Source of the DNA: an uncultured Eubacterium sp.
GTDB taxonomy: Bacteria; Bacillota; Clostridia; Lachnospirales; Lachnospiraceae
DNA length: 64,000 bases
Direction of reading: 5' to 3'
Assembly (NCBI GenBank): GCA_945939115.1
Contig: CAMEVC010000006.1
Location: 1-64,000, forward strand
The notes beneath the pieces were generated by a model, which saw only the letters and a list, made by a program, of their open reading frames with translations, was not told where the DNA came from and made no database searches. Each line of letters opens with the position of its first letter. Within the stretch, counting starts at the first letter, position 1. The position numbers were made by a program, and so were the translations under genes. Shown piece by piece: positions 33,259 through 42,296 of this stretch.

Positions 33259-34662
33259 TTAAATTGTCTTCACCGCTTCAACAACTTTAGAAAACTCCAT
33301 TCCATGTGAAGCCTTTATGAGTATGTTATCATCTTTGTTAAGTATCTGTCCAATACATTTTAACATATCATCTCTTGTTTTAAATTGATGTACCTCACAT
33401 CTATGAGCATTGTAATGTGTGTTTACATAATTTCTTGTTCCCTCAGCAATATTGGCAGCAAGTGCTCCGGCAGTGATAAGAACATCAATATTCTTAGTTC
33501 CAAGATACATGCCCACATCATAATGCATCTGCTTTTCATTTTCCCCCAGTTCAAACATATCTCCCAATATAGCGATTTTTCTCCCAATTGCTGTATCAAG
33601 CACATCAATAGAAGCCTTCATTGAAACAGGATTAGCATTATAACAATCATCTATTATAGTAAACCCGTTCTCTTTGATGATATTATTTCTCCCTGCAATT
33701 GTTTTGAGATTTCTTATTCCTCGCTCTATTTCAATTGAAGACAGGCCAAACACTGAGCCGACAAGAGCCGCTGCCATGGCATTGTATACCATGTGATGTC
33801 CCGGAACAGGAACTGTAACATCAAATGTAGAAAATTTATCCGCAGTATGAACACCATGTATAGTAAAGCTTGTTCCATCAAGTCCCAGACTCTTTATATC
33901 ATCTGCATATACGCCCTCCTTATTGCTGATTCCAAAGAAAAGCGGACGTTTGCCATTAACCTGACTGATGGTTTCCAGTTTATCATCATCACCGTTAAGA
34001 ATAACTATTCCTTCCGGATTCATATGCTTGAAAATCTCTGTCTTAGCTTTTAATATTCCATCTCTTGTTCCCAGATTTTCCAGATGACACAGCCCGATAT
34101 TAGTAATAACACATACATCTGGTTTTGCAATTTTTGAAAGACGCTCCATCTCTCCAAAATCGCTTATCCCCATCTCAAGTACCGCAATCTCATCCTCCGG
34201 TGTAAGACGAAAAACGGTAAGAGGAAGACCTATCTCGTTATTATAATTTCCAAGAGTTTTCAACACCCTGTATTTCTCTGACAATACCGAACTTATTGTC
34301 TCTTTTGTGCTGGTTTTACCAACACTTCCTGTGATACCTACAACCTTTACTGACAGATTATTTCTATACAACAGAGCCAGTTCCTTTAAAGCCTGAAGGC
34401 TTGACTGCACCTGTATATAAGAATGTGTCTCCCCCGGAAGCTCTTTCTCTGATATAACACAGGCAGCCCCCTTTTCAAAACACTGCCCGATATAATCATG
34501 TCCATCACTTCTCTCTCCCTTTATCGCAACAAAAAGACCGCCCTCACATACTGTGCGGCTGTCTATTGTAACTGCGGTAATCTCATTTTCGAGATTATCA
34601 CTGCTGCCATGATATATGCCGTTAACAGCCTCCGTCATAGCTTTTAAGGTCATTCCCTTCAT
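33259..34662 (-). CDS. murF: UDP-N-acetylmuramoyl-tripeptide--D-alanyl-D-alanine ligase
   Basis: A 467-residue Mur ligase. The P-loop G-I-T-G-S-V-G-K-T-S-T-K-E lies near residue 110, followed by E-M-G-I-S-D-F-G-E-M and the C-terminal I-D-D-C-Y-N-A-N-P motif that is diagnostic for MurF. It adds D-Ala-D-Ala to the UDP-MurNAc-tripeptide in the cytoplasm. I chose the ATG ten bases after GGGGAG; a GTG three codons earlier is too close to the ribosome site. Ddl, which makes its D-Ala-D-Ala substrate, is encoded two genes upstream. Confidence 0.95.
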   Translation of the reverse strand: MKGMTLKAMTEAVNGIYHGSSDNLENEITAVTIDSRTVCEGGLFVAIKGERSDGHDYIGQCFEKGAACVISEKELPGETHSYIQVQSSLQALKELALLYRNNLSVKVVGITGSVGKTSTKETISSVLSEKYRVLKTLGNYNNEIGLPLTVFRLTPEDEIAVLEMGISDFGEMERLSKIAKPDVCVITNIGLCHLENLGTRDGILKAKTEIFKHMNPEGIVILNGDDDKLETISQVNGKRPLFFGISNKEGVYADDIKSLGLDGTSFTIHGVHTADKFSTFDVTVPVPGHHMVYNAMAAALVGSVFGLSSIEIERGIRNLKTIAGRNNIIKENGFTIIDDCYNANPVSMKASIDVLDTAIGRKIAILGDMFELGENEKQMHYDVGMYLGTKNIDVLITAGALAANIAEGTRNYVNTHYNAHRCEVHQFKTRDDMLKCIGQILNKDDNILIKASHGMEFSKVVEAVKTI

Positions 34663-34698
34663 ATTGAACACTCTCCCCGTTCATATTTAATATCTCAA

Positions 34699-35259
34699 TT
34701 AAATAATAATATCATCCAGTTTCTTCTTAGGTACATGATGTACCTGATTTTCATCCCTGTAATACTTAATGTCGCCATCTCCCGGAATATCTTCAATAAC
34801 AACATTTTCCTTAGGATAACCAAATGCAATTACATATATAATCTTAAGGCCCTCCGGTATTCCCAGTTCACCCATTAACTGTTCACGCCTTACATTGCCA
34901 AAGAAACATCCGCCAAACCCCTGCTCAGTAGCTGCAAGCAGCATTGTCTGTCCGACAATTCCGGCATCAACCTCACAATTAATGTTATCCGGACAGGTTA
35001 TAACAATATAGCCGGCTGGCTTTTCTCCCTCCTCAGGTCCATCCCAATCCTTAAGATATCCTGCAAATCCAAGACTCTCATATACTTTCTCATTCTCAAT
35101 ATCATCACAGACAATACGGTATCTGAACGGCTGTCTGTTTGCAGCCGACGGTGTCAGTCTTGCAATGTCAACAAGTTCCTTAAGCTGCTCTGTGCTTAAC
35201 TTCTTATCCTGATAAAATCTTCTGTAAGATCTGTTTTTCTTCACAAGTTCCTTTATCAT
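34699..35259 (-). CDS. Nitroreductase-family flavoprotein
   Basis: A 186-residue protein with the FMN-binding signature R-S-Y-R-R-F near the N-terminus, P-S-A-A-N-R-Q-P near residue 38, and the G-G-C-F-F-G and A-F-G-Y-P blocks near the end. These are shared by nitroreductases that use NAD(P)H and FMN to reduce nitroaromatics or quinones. The start has AAAGGG seven bases upstream. It is placed between ddl and murF on the same strand, an unusual location; a role in wall synthesis is not implied by the family. Confidence 0.88.
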   Translation of the reverse strand: MIKELVKKNRSYRRFYQDKKLSTEQLKELVDIARLTPSAANRQPFRYRIVCDDIENEKVYESLGFAGYLKDWDGPEEGEKPAGYIVITCPDNINCEVDAGIVGQTMLLAATEQGFGGCFFGNVRREQLMGELGIPEGLKIIYVIAFGYPKENVVIEDIPGDGDIKYYRDENQVHHVPKKKLDDIII

Positions 35260-35294
35260 GTACACGCCCTTTCCTCTCTCAGCCTTAGTGCGAA

Positions 35295-36326
35295 TTAATT
35301 ATATTTTGCAAGGGAAATATCGATTATTGTCTGCGTAAGCTCATCGTATGAAATCCCCACTGCTGCCGCCTCCTGTGGAATAAGGCTTGTATCCGTCATC
35401 CCCGGCAGGGTATTTATTTCGAGACAGAAAATATTTCCATTCCTATCAAGAAGTTCATCAACCCTTGCATATGTAGTAACTCCTGCACTCTGACAGCATT
35501 TTTCAGCCCAGAACTGCATCTGGCTTGCCACATCATCCGGTATATCCGCCGGACAGGTCTCCTTAGTTGACCCGGCTTTGTACTTATTCTTATAATCATA
35601 GAATCCCTCAAGTGGTTCTATCTCAATAACAGGAAGTGCTTTCCCATCAAGGACTGCAACAGAAAATTCCCTTCCGTCAATGTACTCCTCAACAAGCACA
35701 GTATCCTCATAAGAAAATGCATCCGCTAAAGCAGCTTCAAATTCTTTTTCGTTATGTGCAATTGATACTCCTACACTTGACCCGCCACAACATGGCTTAA
35801 CAACACAAGGAAACGGAACATATTCTGCTTTGTGTCCTTTATGAAGTGTCAATCCTTTAGGCATAGGTATTCCCTCCGGAACAAGAACTTTTTTAGCAAG
35901 CTCCTTGCTCATAGAGATAGCACTGCTCAAATAATCTGTTCCTGTATATCTTATACCCATCAGGTCAAATGTTGCCTGCACTTTTCCATCTTCACCATTG
36001 CTTCCATGCAGTCCCATAAACACAATATCAGCTTCTTTGCACAGTTCGATAACATTAGGGCCAAAAAAGCTTTCTCTTGCCTTATCTCTTCGCTCAACCT
36101 CAGCCGCAATCCCAGGTGTTTTATCCTTCAAATTGTCTGATAATTCACCCAAATCATTCTTTTCCGTAAAGAAATCTGCGACCTTACTATCCTCCAAGCC
36201 TAAGAAAACATCCAGCATATTGGCATCATGTCCATTTCTCCTCAGGCTCTCACATACCCTGTAACTTGTCACGATAGAAATATCTCTCTCTGTACTTGTT
36301 CCACCTGCTAATACTACAATTTTCAT
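35295..36326 (-). CDS. ddl: D-alanine--D-alanine ligase
   Basis: A 343-residue ATP-grasp ligase. It has the N-terminal V-L-A-G-G-T-S-T-E-R, the H-G-S-N-G-E-D loop, P-C-C-G-G-S-S-V-G-V-S, E-E-Y-I-D-G-R-E-F and the metal site E-I-N-T-L-P-G-M-T. The loop Y-D-Y-K-N-K-Y corresponds to the tyrosine-lysine region of Ddl rather than to VanA-type D-lactate ligases, but specificity needs testing. It makes the dipeptide used by MurF downstream. GGAGGAG precedes the ATG. Confidence 0.93.
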   Translation of the reverse strand: MKIVVLAGGTSTERDISIVTSYRVCESLRRNGHDANMLDVFLGLEDSKVADFFTEKNDLGELSDNLKDKTPGIAAEVERRDKARESFFGPNVIELCKEADIVFMGLHGSNGEDGKVQATFDLMGIRYTGTDYLSSAISMSKELAKKVLVPEGIPMPKGLTLHKGHKAEYVPFPCVVKPCCGGSSVGVSIAHNEKEFEAALADAFSYEDTVLVEEYIDGREFSVAVLDGKALPVIEIEPLEGFYDYKNKYKAGSTKETCPADIPDDVASQMQFWAEKCCQSAGVTTYARVDELLDRNGNIFCLEINTLPGMTDTSLIPQEAAAVGISYDELTQTIIDISLAKYN

Positions 36327-36381
36327 AGCTCCTCCTTATTACCTCTCAAATAAATGTCAATTTTTGAGATGAATTCAAACT

Positions 36382-36411
36382 TTTTCCACAATATCCACAT
36401 ACTTATTCACA
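36382..36411. promoter_or_regulatory. Three tandem DnaA-box-like sites
   Basis: TTTTCCACA (36382-36390), ATATCCACA (36391-36399) and TTATTCACA (36403-36411) each differ by one base from TTATCCACA and share orientation. They are followed by an AT-rich stretch up to 36450. The site lies between DUF1653 and ddl, near the likely ddl promoter. Confidence 0.5.
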
Positions 36412-36452
36412 TTTTTTGTTAATTATCCAATAATAATTAAATTGTCAGATAA

Positions 36453-36941
36453 TTATGGTCTCAAATGACTTCCTTCATACTTAGTGTGTGCCTGAAGGAC
36501 TTTTTTCAACGACTCCAGTTTCTTTGATGTATCTTCCTCAGGAACAACGACTTCAAGAGATTCTGCCATAATATCAATCATTTCATCTGTAAATTTATCC
36601 TTGTTTCTCATAAGTACATCAAGCTTATCCTCGTATCCTCTGGCATCAAGAAACTTTTCCAGCGGGCTGTCCTCTTCAGGCATTCCATTGTCAATATTAT
36701 TCATAGTCACAGGATCTACCTGCTCAAATCTGTATTTCTGTGTTACTTCAGGGTACTTTACATGGTCGACCTCACTCATAAACATATCATAAGGTCTTAC
36801 ATACACAGCATATTCTCCATACATCGCCTGGTATACCACCATCTTTTCCTTAGTCTCAGAGTGAAAAGCAACACACTTAACCTGATATAGTTTATTCTTA
36901 AAATGTCTGTAAAATCCACCCGGTACAAGTTTTCTTTCCAT
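36453..36941 (-). CDS. DUF1653-domain protein
   Basis: A 162-residue protein. The N-terminal 70 residues match DUF1653: P-G-G-F-Y-R-H-F-K-N-K-L-Y, then V-V-Y-Q-A-M-Y-G, and V-R-P-Y-D-M-F. This small beta domain is found alone in many bacteria and its function is unknown. The rest is a charged helical tail (E-E-D-S-P-L-E-K-F) not seen in the minimal family. The start ATG follows GGGAGG by eight bases. It is the first gene of the minus-strand set in front of ddl, with the DnaA-box-like cluster in between. Confidence 0.82.
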   Translation of the reverse strand: MERKLVPGGFYRHFKNKLYQVKCVAFHSETKEKMVVYQAMYGEYAVYVRPYDMFMSEVDHVKYPEVTQKYRFEQVDPVTMNNIDNGMPEEDSPLEKFLDARGYEDKLDVLMRNKDKFTDEMIDIMAESLEVVVPEEDTSKKLESLKKVLQAHTKYEGSHLRP

Positions 36942-37092
36942 CAGTACGCCTCCCCGCATTTAATATCTTATATATTTTATCGCACAATGGCGGCAGTTAC
37001 AACATTTTTTGCTCACTTGCGTCCAAAGTGTTAAAATGTTTTTATCAGCAGTTACATTTTTCAATTCATTTATGCATAAGGAGATTATGACA

Positions 37093-37956
37093 ATGAGACA
37101 AATAGATTTACATGTACATTCAACGTTTTCGGACGGAACAGACACCCCATCTGTTCTTGTAGATAAAGCAGCCGCAGCAGGGTTGTCTGCCTTTGCTCTG
37201 ACTGACCATGATACCACTAAAGGAATCGGGGAAGCACTTTCAGCCTGTGCCCGCAAAAATGAATCCGGTATTGAATTGGAAGTTATCCCCGGAGTTGAGA
37301 TAAGCACTAATTATGACAAGACTGAGATACACATAGTCGGTCTTTTTATTGATTATAACGACAAGGATTTTAATTCATTTCTAAATACACAATTAGAATC
37401 CCGCGACAACAGAAACAAACAGGTATGTGAATGTTTCAAGAAAATCGGCATAAACATCACTTACGAAGATATGATTAGCACTTACGGCGATTCTGTTATA
37501 ACGAGAGCACATTTTGCTGACAAACTTGTCGCAATGGGCATAACAGGAGACAGAAATGAAGCTTTTGACAGATTCTTAAGTCCGGGAAAACCATGTTATG
37601 TACCAAGGACTAAAGTTGACCCGGCGGATGCCATCACCAGAATCCATAAAGCCGGAGGAACAGCTATTCTTGCTCATCCAATTCTTTATCATCTCGGCAA
37701 GTCACAGATGACAAAGCTGCTTGATTATGTATGTTCGGCAGGTCTGGACGGCATTGAGGCCATCTATTCAACATACAAAATGGGAGATGAACTGTATATA
37801 AGGCGGATTGCCCGCGAACGGAACCTCCTGATATCCGGAGGTTCCGACTATCACGGAAGAAATAAACCGCACATCCAGCTCGGAACCGGAAAAGGTCATC
37901 TTTTTGTCCCATATGAATTATTAGACAAGATGCGTACTGCCCGGAATAACATTTAA
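37093..37956 (+). CDS. PHP-domain phosphoesterase
   Basis: A 287-residue protein with the PHP metal motifs: I-D-L-H-V-H-S-T-F-S-D-G at the N-terminus, L-T-D-H-D-T, I-P-G-V-E-I-S, I-L-A-H-P and S-G-G-S-D-Y-H-G. The pattern corresponds to the TrpH/YciV group, which hydrolyses nucleoside 3',5'-bisphosphates such as pAp in some bacteria. The preferred start has GGAG nine bases upstream. It is one of the few plus-strand genes, divergent from the DUF1653 gene and convergent with the rRNA methyltransferase gene. Confidence 0.88.
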   Translation: MRQIDLHVHSTFSDGTDTPSVLVDKAAAAGLSAFALTDHDTTKGIGEALSACARKNESGIELEVIPGVEISTNYDKTEIHIVGLFIDYNDKDFNSFLNTQLESRDNRNKQVCECFKKIGINITYEDMISTYGDSVITRAHFADKLVAMGITGDRNEAFDRFLSPGKPCYVPRTKVDPADAITRIHKAGGTAILAHPILYHLGKSQMTKLLDYVCSAGLDGIEAIYSTYKMGDELYIRRIARERNLLISGGSDYHGRNKPHIQLGTGKGHLFVPYELLDKMRTARNNI

Positions 37957-37961
37957 AGCCC

Positions 37962-39179
37962 TTATTTTTCATCCACCACCTGGAAAATAAAGAACTTAAG
38001 ATAATAACTTTCCTGTGCTTCCCACAATATAGGATGATCCGGTGACTGTGTCCTGAATTCAACCTGTCTTAATCTTTTATGTACAGCCTTAGCCGCCTCT
38101 TTAATAGTTTTCGTGAGCAGCTCCTGAGTCATAAAATGAGAACATGAACAACTTGCCAGATATCCACCATCCTTAACAAGCTTAAGACCTTTCATATTAA
38201 TTTCTCTGTAACCCTTAATAGCATTCTTTGTTGCCTCTCTGGACTTAGTAAATGCCGGAGGGTCAAGAATAACCACATCATACTTTTCACCCGCCTCATT
38301 AAGTCTTGGAAGTTCATCAAGCACATTTGCACATTTAAATCTAACTGTGTCCTCCAGATGGTTTAGCCTGGCATTGGCTCTCGCCTGTTCAATGGCATAT
38401 TCTGATATATCCAATCCTGTAACCTCGCTGGCTCCGGCAATTCCTGCATTTAGAGCAAATGTTCCCATATGTGTAAAGCAGTCCAGCACCCGCTTACCCT
38501 TACAGAGCCTCTGCATGGCAAGTCTGTTGTATTTCTGATCCAGGAAAAATCCTGTCTTCTGTCCATTTACAACATCTATCATGTAGTGGACACCATTCTC
38601 AACTATCTCAACATCAGTGTCAAATTCTTCTCCGATAAAGCCCTTAACCCGCTCCATTCCTTCAAGGGTTCTCACCTTGGCATCACTTCTCTCGTATACT
38701 CCCCGAATCTCTACACCCTTCTCGCCAAGTATTTGTTTCACTTTCTTGACAATCAATGGTTTAAATCTGTCGATTCCCAGTGCAAGAGATTCAACCACCA
38801 ATACATCTGAATATTTATCTATCACCAGCCCCGGAAGGAAATCCGCCTCACCAAATATCAGACGGCAGGCCGAAGTATCCACTGTATCATACCTGTACTC
38901 TACTGCATTTCTGACTCTTTTCTCAATAAATGCATCATCAATATTCCTTTCATGTCTCGACAACATCCTGACCGTTATCTTAGACTTTCTGTTTATAAAA
39001 CCTATTCCCATGAAATAATCATCAAAATCTAACACTTCAACAAGATGTCCGTCAGTCACATCCTCTGACATCCAGTCAATTTCATTATCATAAACCCATG
39101 CTCCACCTGCTTTAAGTGTTCTGCCCTCGCCCTTTTTAAGTCTTATCTGTCCGAATATTCTAAACAATTCCTCCATCAA
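37962..39179 (-). CDS. Class I SAM-dependent rRNA methyltransferase (RlmI-like)
   Basis: A 405-residue protein. An N-terminal PUA domain (about 1-75) is followed by a linker and a Rossmann-fold methyltransferase: V-L-D-C-F-T-H-M-G-T-F-A (SAM site) near residue 225, then D-V-V-I-L-D-P-P-A-F-T-K and a late S-C-S-C-S-H region. D-P-P-A-F and the PUA domain match RlmI, which makes m5C1962 in 23S rRNA. The second cysteine of an m5C enzyme lies in the S-C-S-C block. Substrate position is inferred. Confidence 0.88.
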   Translation of the reverse strand: MMEELFRIFGQIRLKKGEGRTLKAGGAWVYDNEIDWMSEDVTDGHLVEVLDFDDYFMGIGFINRKSKITVRMLSRHERNIDDAFIEKRVRNAVEYRYDTVDTSACRLIFGEADFLPGLVIDKYSDVLVVESLALGIDRFKPLIVKKVKQILGEKGVEIRGVYERSDAKVRTLEGMERVKGFIGEEFDTDVEIVENGVHYMIDVVNGQKTGFFLDQKYNRLAMQRLCKGKRVLDCFTHMGTFALNAGIAGASEVTGLDISEYAIEQARANARLNHLEDTVRFKCANVLDELPRLNEAGEKYDVVILDPPAFTKSREATKNAIKGYREINMKGLKLVKDGGYLASCSCSHFMTQELLTKTIKEAAKAVHKRLRQVEFRTQSPDHPILWEAQESYYLKFFIFQVVDEK

Positions 39180-39247
39180 TGTACCCTTTCATAAATCGAC
39201 ATTTTTCTCTAAACATATATCATCAGACTATATCTTATCATATTATA

Positions 39248-39697
39248 TCAGTCAGATGCAGGATTACCAAGAAAATAAAACATACATACTCCCACAACTG
39301 TAATAATCATGGAAATAAGCTTAATCATTGAGAACTGCATCTTCTCACTGCCAAACCATCCAAAAAGCCCGATTAAATATGACACAATAATCTGAGCCAC
39401 TACAATTGTAACCTCAGCCTTTGCAATTCCAAGACTGCTTATGCTCTTTATTACTGTAAAGGTTATAAATGCTCCTATAACACCTCCCAGCAGAGTCAGC
39501 TTATTATCCACCTTAAATAATTTCATAATATCCGGTCTTCCATCAGCCACCCACATAATTGCACATGTCAAAAGTGCTGTCAACTGCACAAACATTGCTG
39601 TTACCCATACACTGCTTGCCTTTGTAACATTTGTATTAAACGCCCCCTGCAGGCTCATAAGTGCTCCCGATATTATTGCAATAAGAAATCCTGCCAT
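39248..39697 (-). CDS. YdcZ/DUF606-type DMT transporter
   Basis: A 149-residue membrane protein with five hydrophobic segments. The N-terminal A-I-I-S-G-A-L-M-S-L-Q-G-A-F-N-T-N-V motif is characteristic of the DUF606 (YdcZ) half-size members of the drug/metabolite transporter superfamily. They act as dimers; substrates are mostly unknown. It lies 65 bases upstream of the rRNA methyltransferase gene and 65 bases after the solute-binding lipoprotein gene, with no terminator seen on either side. Confidence 0.88.
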   Translation of the reverse strand: MAGFLIAIISGALMSLQGAFNTNVTKASSVWVTAMFVQLTALLTCAIMWVADGRPDIMKLFKVDNKLTLLGGVIGAFITFTVIKSISSLGIAKAEVTIVVAQIIVSYLIGLFGWFGSEKMQFSMIKLISMIITVVGVCMFYFLGNPASD

Positions 39698-39762
39698 TAA
39701 CTAATACCTCCTAAAATATTCCTCTAGGATAATTATTAGTTAACAGCAGGAAATTATGCATA

Positions 39763-41043
39763 TTATTTGTTTTCAGTACTGCTTTCCGTTGTATTACTCA
39801 TACTCTTCGTCATCTTTTCGATAGTTGTTGCAAATGTGTTATAAGAGGCATCTATATCGGCACCGTCATATACCTGATGCAGCATAATCTCGTATCTCAT
39901 ATAGATTTCTCCAACGCCAATATATTTAGCCTTCACAATAGAATCCGAATAAATTTCATGTAGACTGTTATAGCTTTCCAGATTCTTCTTAATCTTCAGA
40001 TTGCCTCTTGCACAGCTCTTTCCCGCCATTGCTTCAAGATAATCTGCATAATCATAAGAAATAGCTCTGGCAACTGCCTTAGAAGCATCTACATTCCTGG
40101 TATATGGATTGACTACAGCCATAGTTGTTACAGACATAGTTTTCGACTTAACATCTGTACCCATAGCCGGATACGGACATATTCCATAATCCACATCCGT
40201 CATATTAATCTCTGCAAGACTATCTGCATCTAACACTGAATACAGAAGTCCTCCTGTTGCAAACAACTCTGAACAGTCTTTAAGACTGACTGTATTTCTG
40301 TCAATGCCAAATGCATCCTTCAGCTCTGAGTATTTCTTAAGCACCTGCTTAATCTTCTCTTCATTCACAGTCACATCCCGGCTGTTCTCAGCTTTATCTC
40401 CACCAACATTAAGATACTCCCCAACCGCCGCATAATTGATAAACATAGAATCCGGATTCCACTCAAATACCATTGTTACATCCTGGTTCTCATCAGTAAT
40501 CTGATAATTATCGCTGATTTCTCTTATCTTATCAATATTGTCAACAGGTTCTGCATATTTCTTGTTATACACAAGAAAAGATGCATTAAAGGAAACAGGA
40601 TATCCATACAGCTTATCCCCATATGAACAAGCTGTCATAGCAGCCTTTCCAAACACCTCTTCGTTATAGACATCAGGGTACAGGTCATTCTCTGACATCA
40701 GTCCCATAAGATACGCCTTTTCAATTTCCTCAGATGTAAGCATATATATATCACAGGCATTGTCTTTTCTTACCGACTCATCATATATATAGTTGATATA
40801 GGAATCTGCCTCCACATACACGGGATTAATTGTGACAAGCTCATTGGATAACTTGAACTGTTTTGCGACAAATTCAATATAAGACTCATATGCACTGTCA
40901 TTGTACCAGATATTAATTGTAATCGGCCCGCTAAGATTAAGTTCTCTCGCAGCCTGCGTTCTCTCATCTTTCTTACCGCAGCCTGAAAAGACTGTCAGCA
41001 TGGTAACAATCAGCATCATACTGATAAATCTTTTTAATTTCAT
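39763..41043 (-). CDS. Extracellular solute-binding-type lipoprotein
   Basis: A 426-residue lipoprotein (lipobox F-S-G-C-G-K-K, cysteine near residue 22). The mature sequence has the bilobal layout of family 1 ABC sugar-binding proteins: I-N-I-W-Y-N-D near residue 40, P-V-S-F-N-A-S-F-L-V-Y-N-K, and C-P-Y-P-A-M-G. A serine/threonine-rich tail ends it. The gene begins four bases after argD stops, with a CTAGGAG site inside argD, so it is cotranscribed with the arginine genes. No permease genes follow. It may bind an amino acid, peptide or sugar. Confidence 0.8.
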   Translation of the reverse strand: MKLKRFISMMLIVTMLTVFSGCGKKDERTQAARELNLSGPITINIWYNDSAYESYIEFVAKQFKLSNELVTINPVYVEADSYINYIYDESVRKDNACDIYMLTSEEIEKAYLMGLMSENDLYPDVYNEEVFGKAAMTACSYGDKLYGYPVSFNASFLVYNKKYAEPVDNIDKIREISDNYQITDENQDVTMVFEWNPDSMFINYAAVGEYLNVGGDKAENSRDVTVNEEKIKQVLKKYSELKDAFGIDRNTVSLKDCSELFATGGLLYSVLDADSLAEINMTDVDYGICPYPAMGTDVKSKTMSVTTMAVVNPYTRNVDASKAVARAISYDYADYLEAMAGKSCARGNLKIKKNLESYNSLHEIYSDSIVKAKYIGVGEIYMRYEIMLHQVYDGADIDASYNTFATTIEKMTKSMSNTTESSTENK

Positions 41044-41047
41044 AAGA

Positions 41048-42241
41048 TTAACTCCTAGTCTGGAAGGATTTCTTAAGCTTTGTTATACATTCATCAACAT
41101 CTTCTTTCGTAATTACAAGTGGCGGAACAAAACGAATGACATTAGTTCCTGCTGAGAAAAGTATAAGTCCGTTATCAAGAGCTGTAGAAATCACATCCTT
41201 TGGATTCACTGACAATTCCAGTCCCTGCATAAGACCCATTCCTCTTCTTTCGACCACAATATCAATACTCTCGACGAGCTCATCTAATCTCTTCTCAAAG
41301 TATGCTGAAACTTCCTTTACATTCTCAAGGACATGCTGCTTCTCAAACAGTTCAAACACCTTGGCAGCCGCTGCACATGCAAGAGGATTTCCTCCGTATG
41401 TTGTTCCGTGGTCTCCCGGTACTAATGCCTTGGCCACCTCTTCTGTAGCTGCAAATGCTCCGATAGGGACACCACATCCCAATGCCTTGGCAACCGTGAT
41501 AATGTCCGGTTTAACACCATACTGCTGGAATGCAAACATACTTCCTGTCCTTCCCATTCCGCACTGTATCTCATCAAGAATAAGAAGGATTCCCTTCTCA
41601 TCACAAAGCTTTCTGACACCTTCTATAAATTCTTTAGTTGCAGGATAAATTCCTCCTTCACCCTGTACCGTCTCGAATATTATAGCACATGTTTTATCAT
41701 TAACAAGCTCCTTTACACTATCAAGGTTATTGTACTGTGCAAACTTTATTCCCGGTATCATAGGGCCAAATGCTTCCTGATAATGCTTATTTCCTGTTAC
41801 TGCAAGGGCTCCCATGCTTCTTCCGTGGAATGAATGCTGCATTGCTATAATCTCTGCATCAGCAGTCCCATTCTTAACATAATAATATTTCCTGGCAAGC
41901 TTTACAGCTCCCTCAACAGCCTCTGTTCCACTGTTTGTAAAGAATACCCTGTCCATGCCGGATGCCTTGGTAAGTGCCTGTGCAGCAGCAACTGCAGGTT
42001 CATTGTAGAAATAGTTGGATGTATGAACGAGCTTATCAATCTGGCATTTAAGTGCATCGTTATATTCCCTGTTATTATATCCAAGTGCGAAGACAGCAAT
42101 ACCTGCGCCAAAATCAAGATATTCCTTGCCGTCTGTATCGTAAAGTCTTACGCCATCTCCCTTATCAAGCACAATCTGATAACGGTTGTAAGTATGTATA
42201 AGCTTTTCTTCCGCTGTATCAATAATCTGCTGTGTATTCAT
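41048..42241 (-). CDS. argD: Acetylornithine aminotransferase
   Basis: A 397-residue class III aminotransferase. G-A-G-I-A-V-F-A-L-G-Y (near residue 45), N-S-G-T-E-A-V-E-G-A-V-K-L-A-R, L-D-E-I-Q-C-G-M-G-R-T-G (aspartate and glutamine near PLP) and the cofactor lysine in V-A-K-A-L-G-C-G-V-P-I-G-A match ArgD. It converts N-acetylglutamate semialdehyde to N-acetylornithine. It follows argB by 55 bases in the argCJBD order and ends four bases before the lipoprotein gene. Confidence 0.93.
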   Translation of the reverse strand: MNTQQIIDTAEEKLIHTYNRYQIVLDKGDGVRLYDTDGKEYLDFGAGIAVFALGYNNREYNDALKCQIDKLVHTSNYFYNEPAVAAAQALTKASGMDRVFFTNSGTEAVEGAVKLARKYYYVKNGTADAEIIAMQHSFHGRSMGALAVTGNKHYQEAFGPMIPGIKFAQYNNLDSVKELVNDKTCAIIFETVQGEGGIYPATKEFIEGVRKLCDEKGILLILDEIQCGMGRTGSMFAFQQYGVKPDIITVAKALGCGVPIGAFAATEEVAKALVPGDHGTTYGGNPLACAAAAKVFELFEKQHVLENVKEVSAYFEKRLDELVESIDIVVERRGMGLMQGLELSVNPKDVISTALDNGLILFSAGTNVIRFVPPLVITKEDVDECITKLKKSFQTRS

Positions 42242-42296
42242 GATTATACTCTCTTTCTTATAGGATTATTATCAACCACTTAATAATATCATATAT

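Noticed and set aside
36360-36450. Possible replication origin because of DnaA-box-like repeats
   Set aside because: No dnaA, dnaN, rpmH or gyrB nearby, only three boxes and a short AT-rich tract; recorded as a DnaA-binding candidate only.
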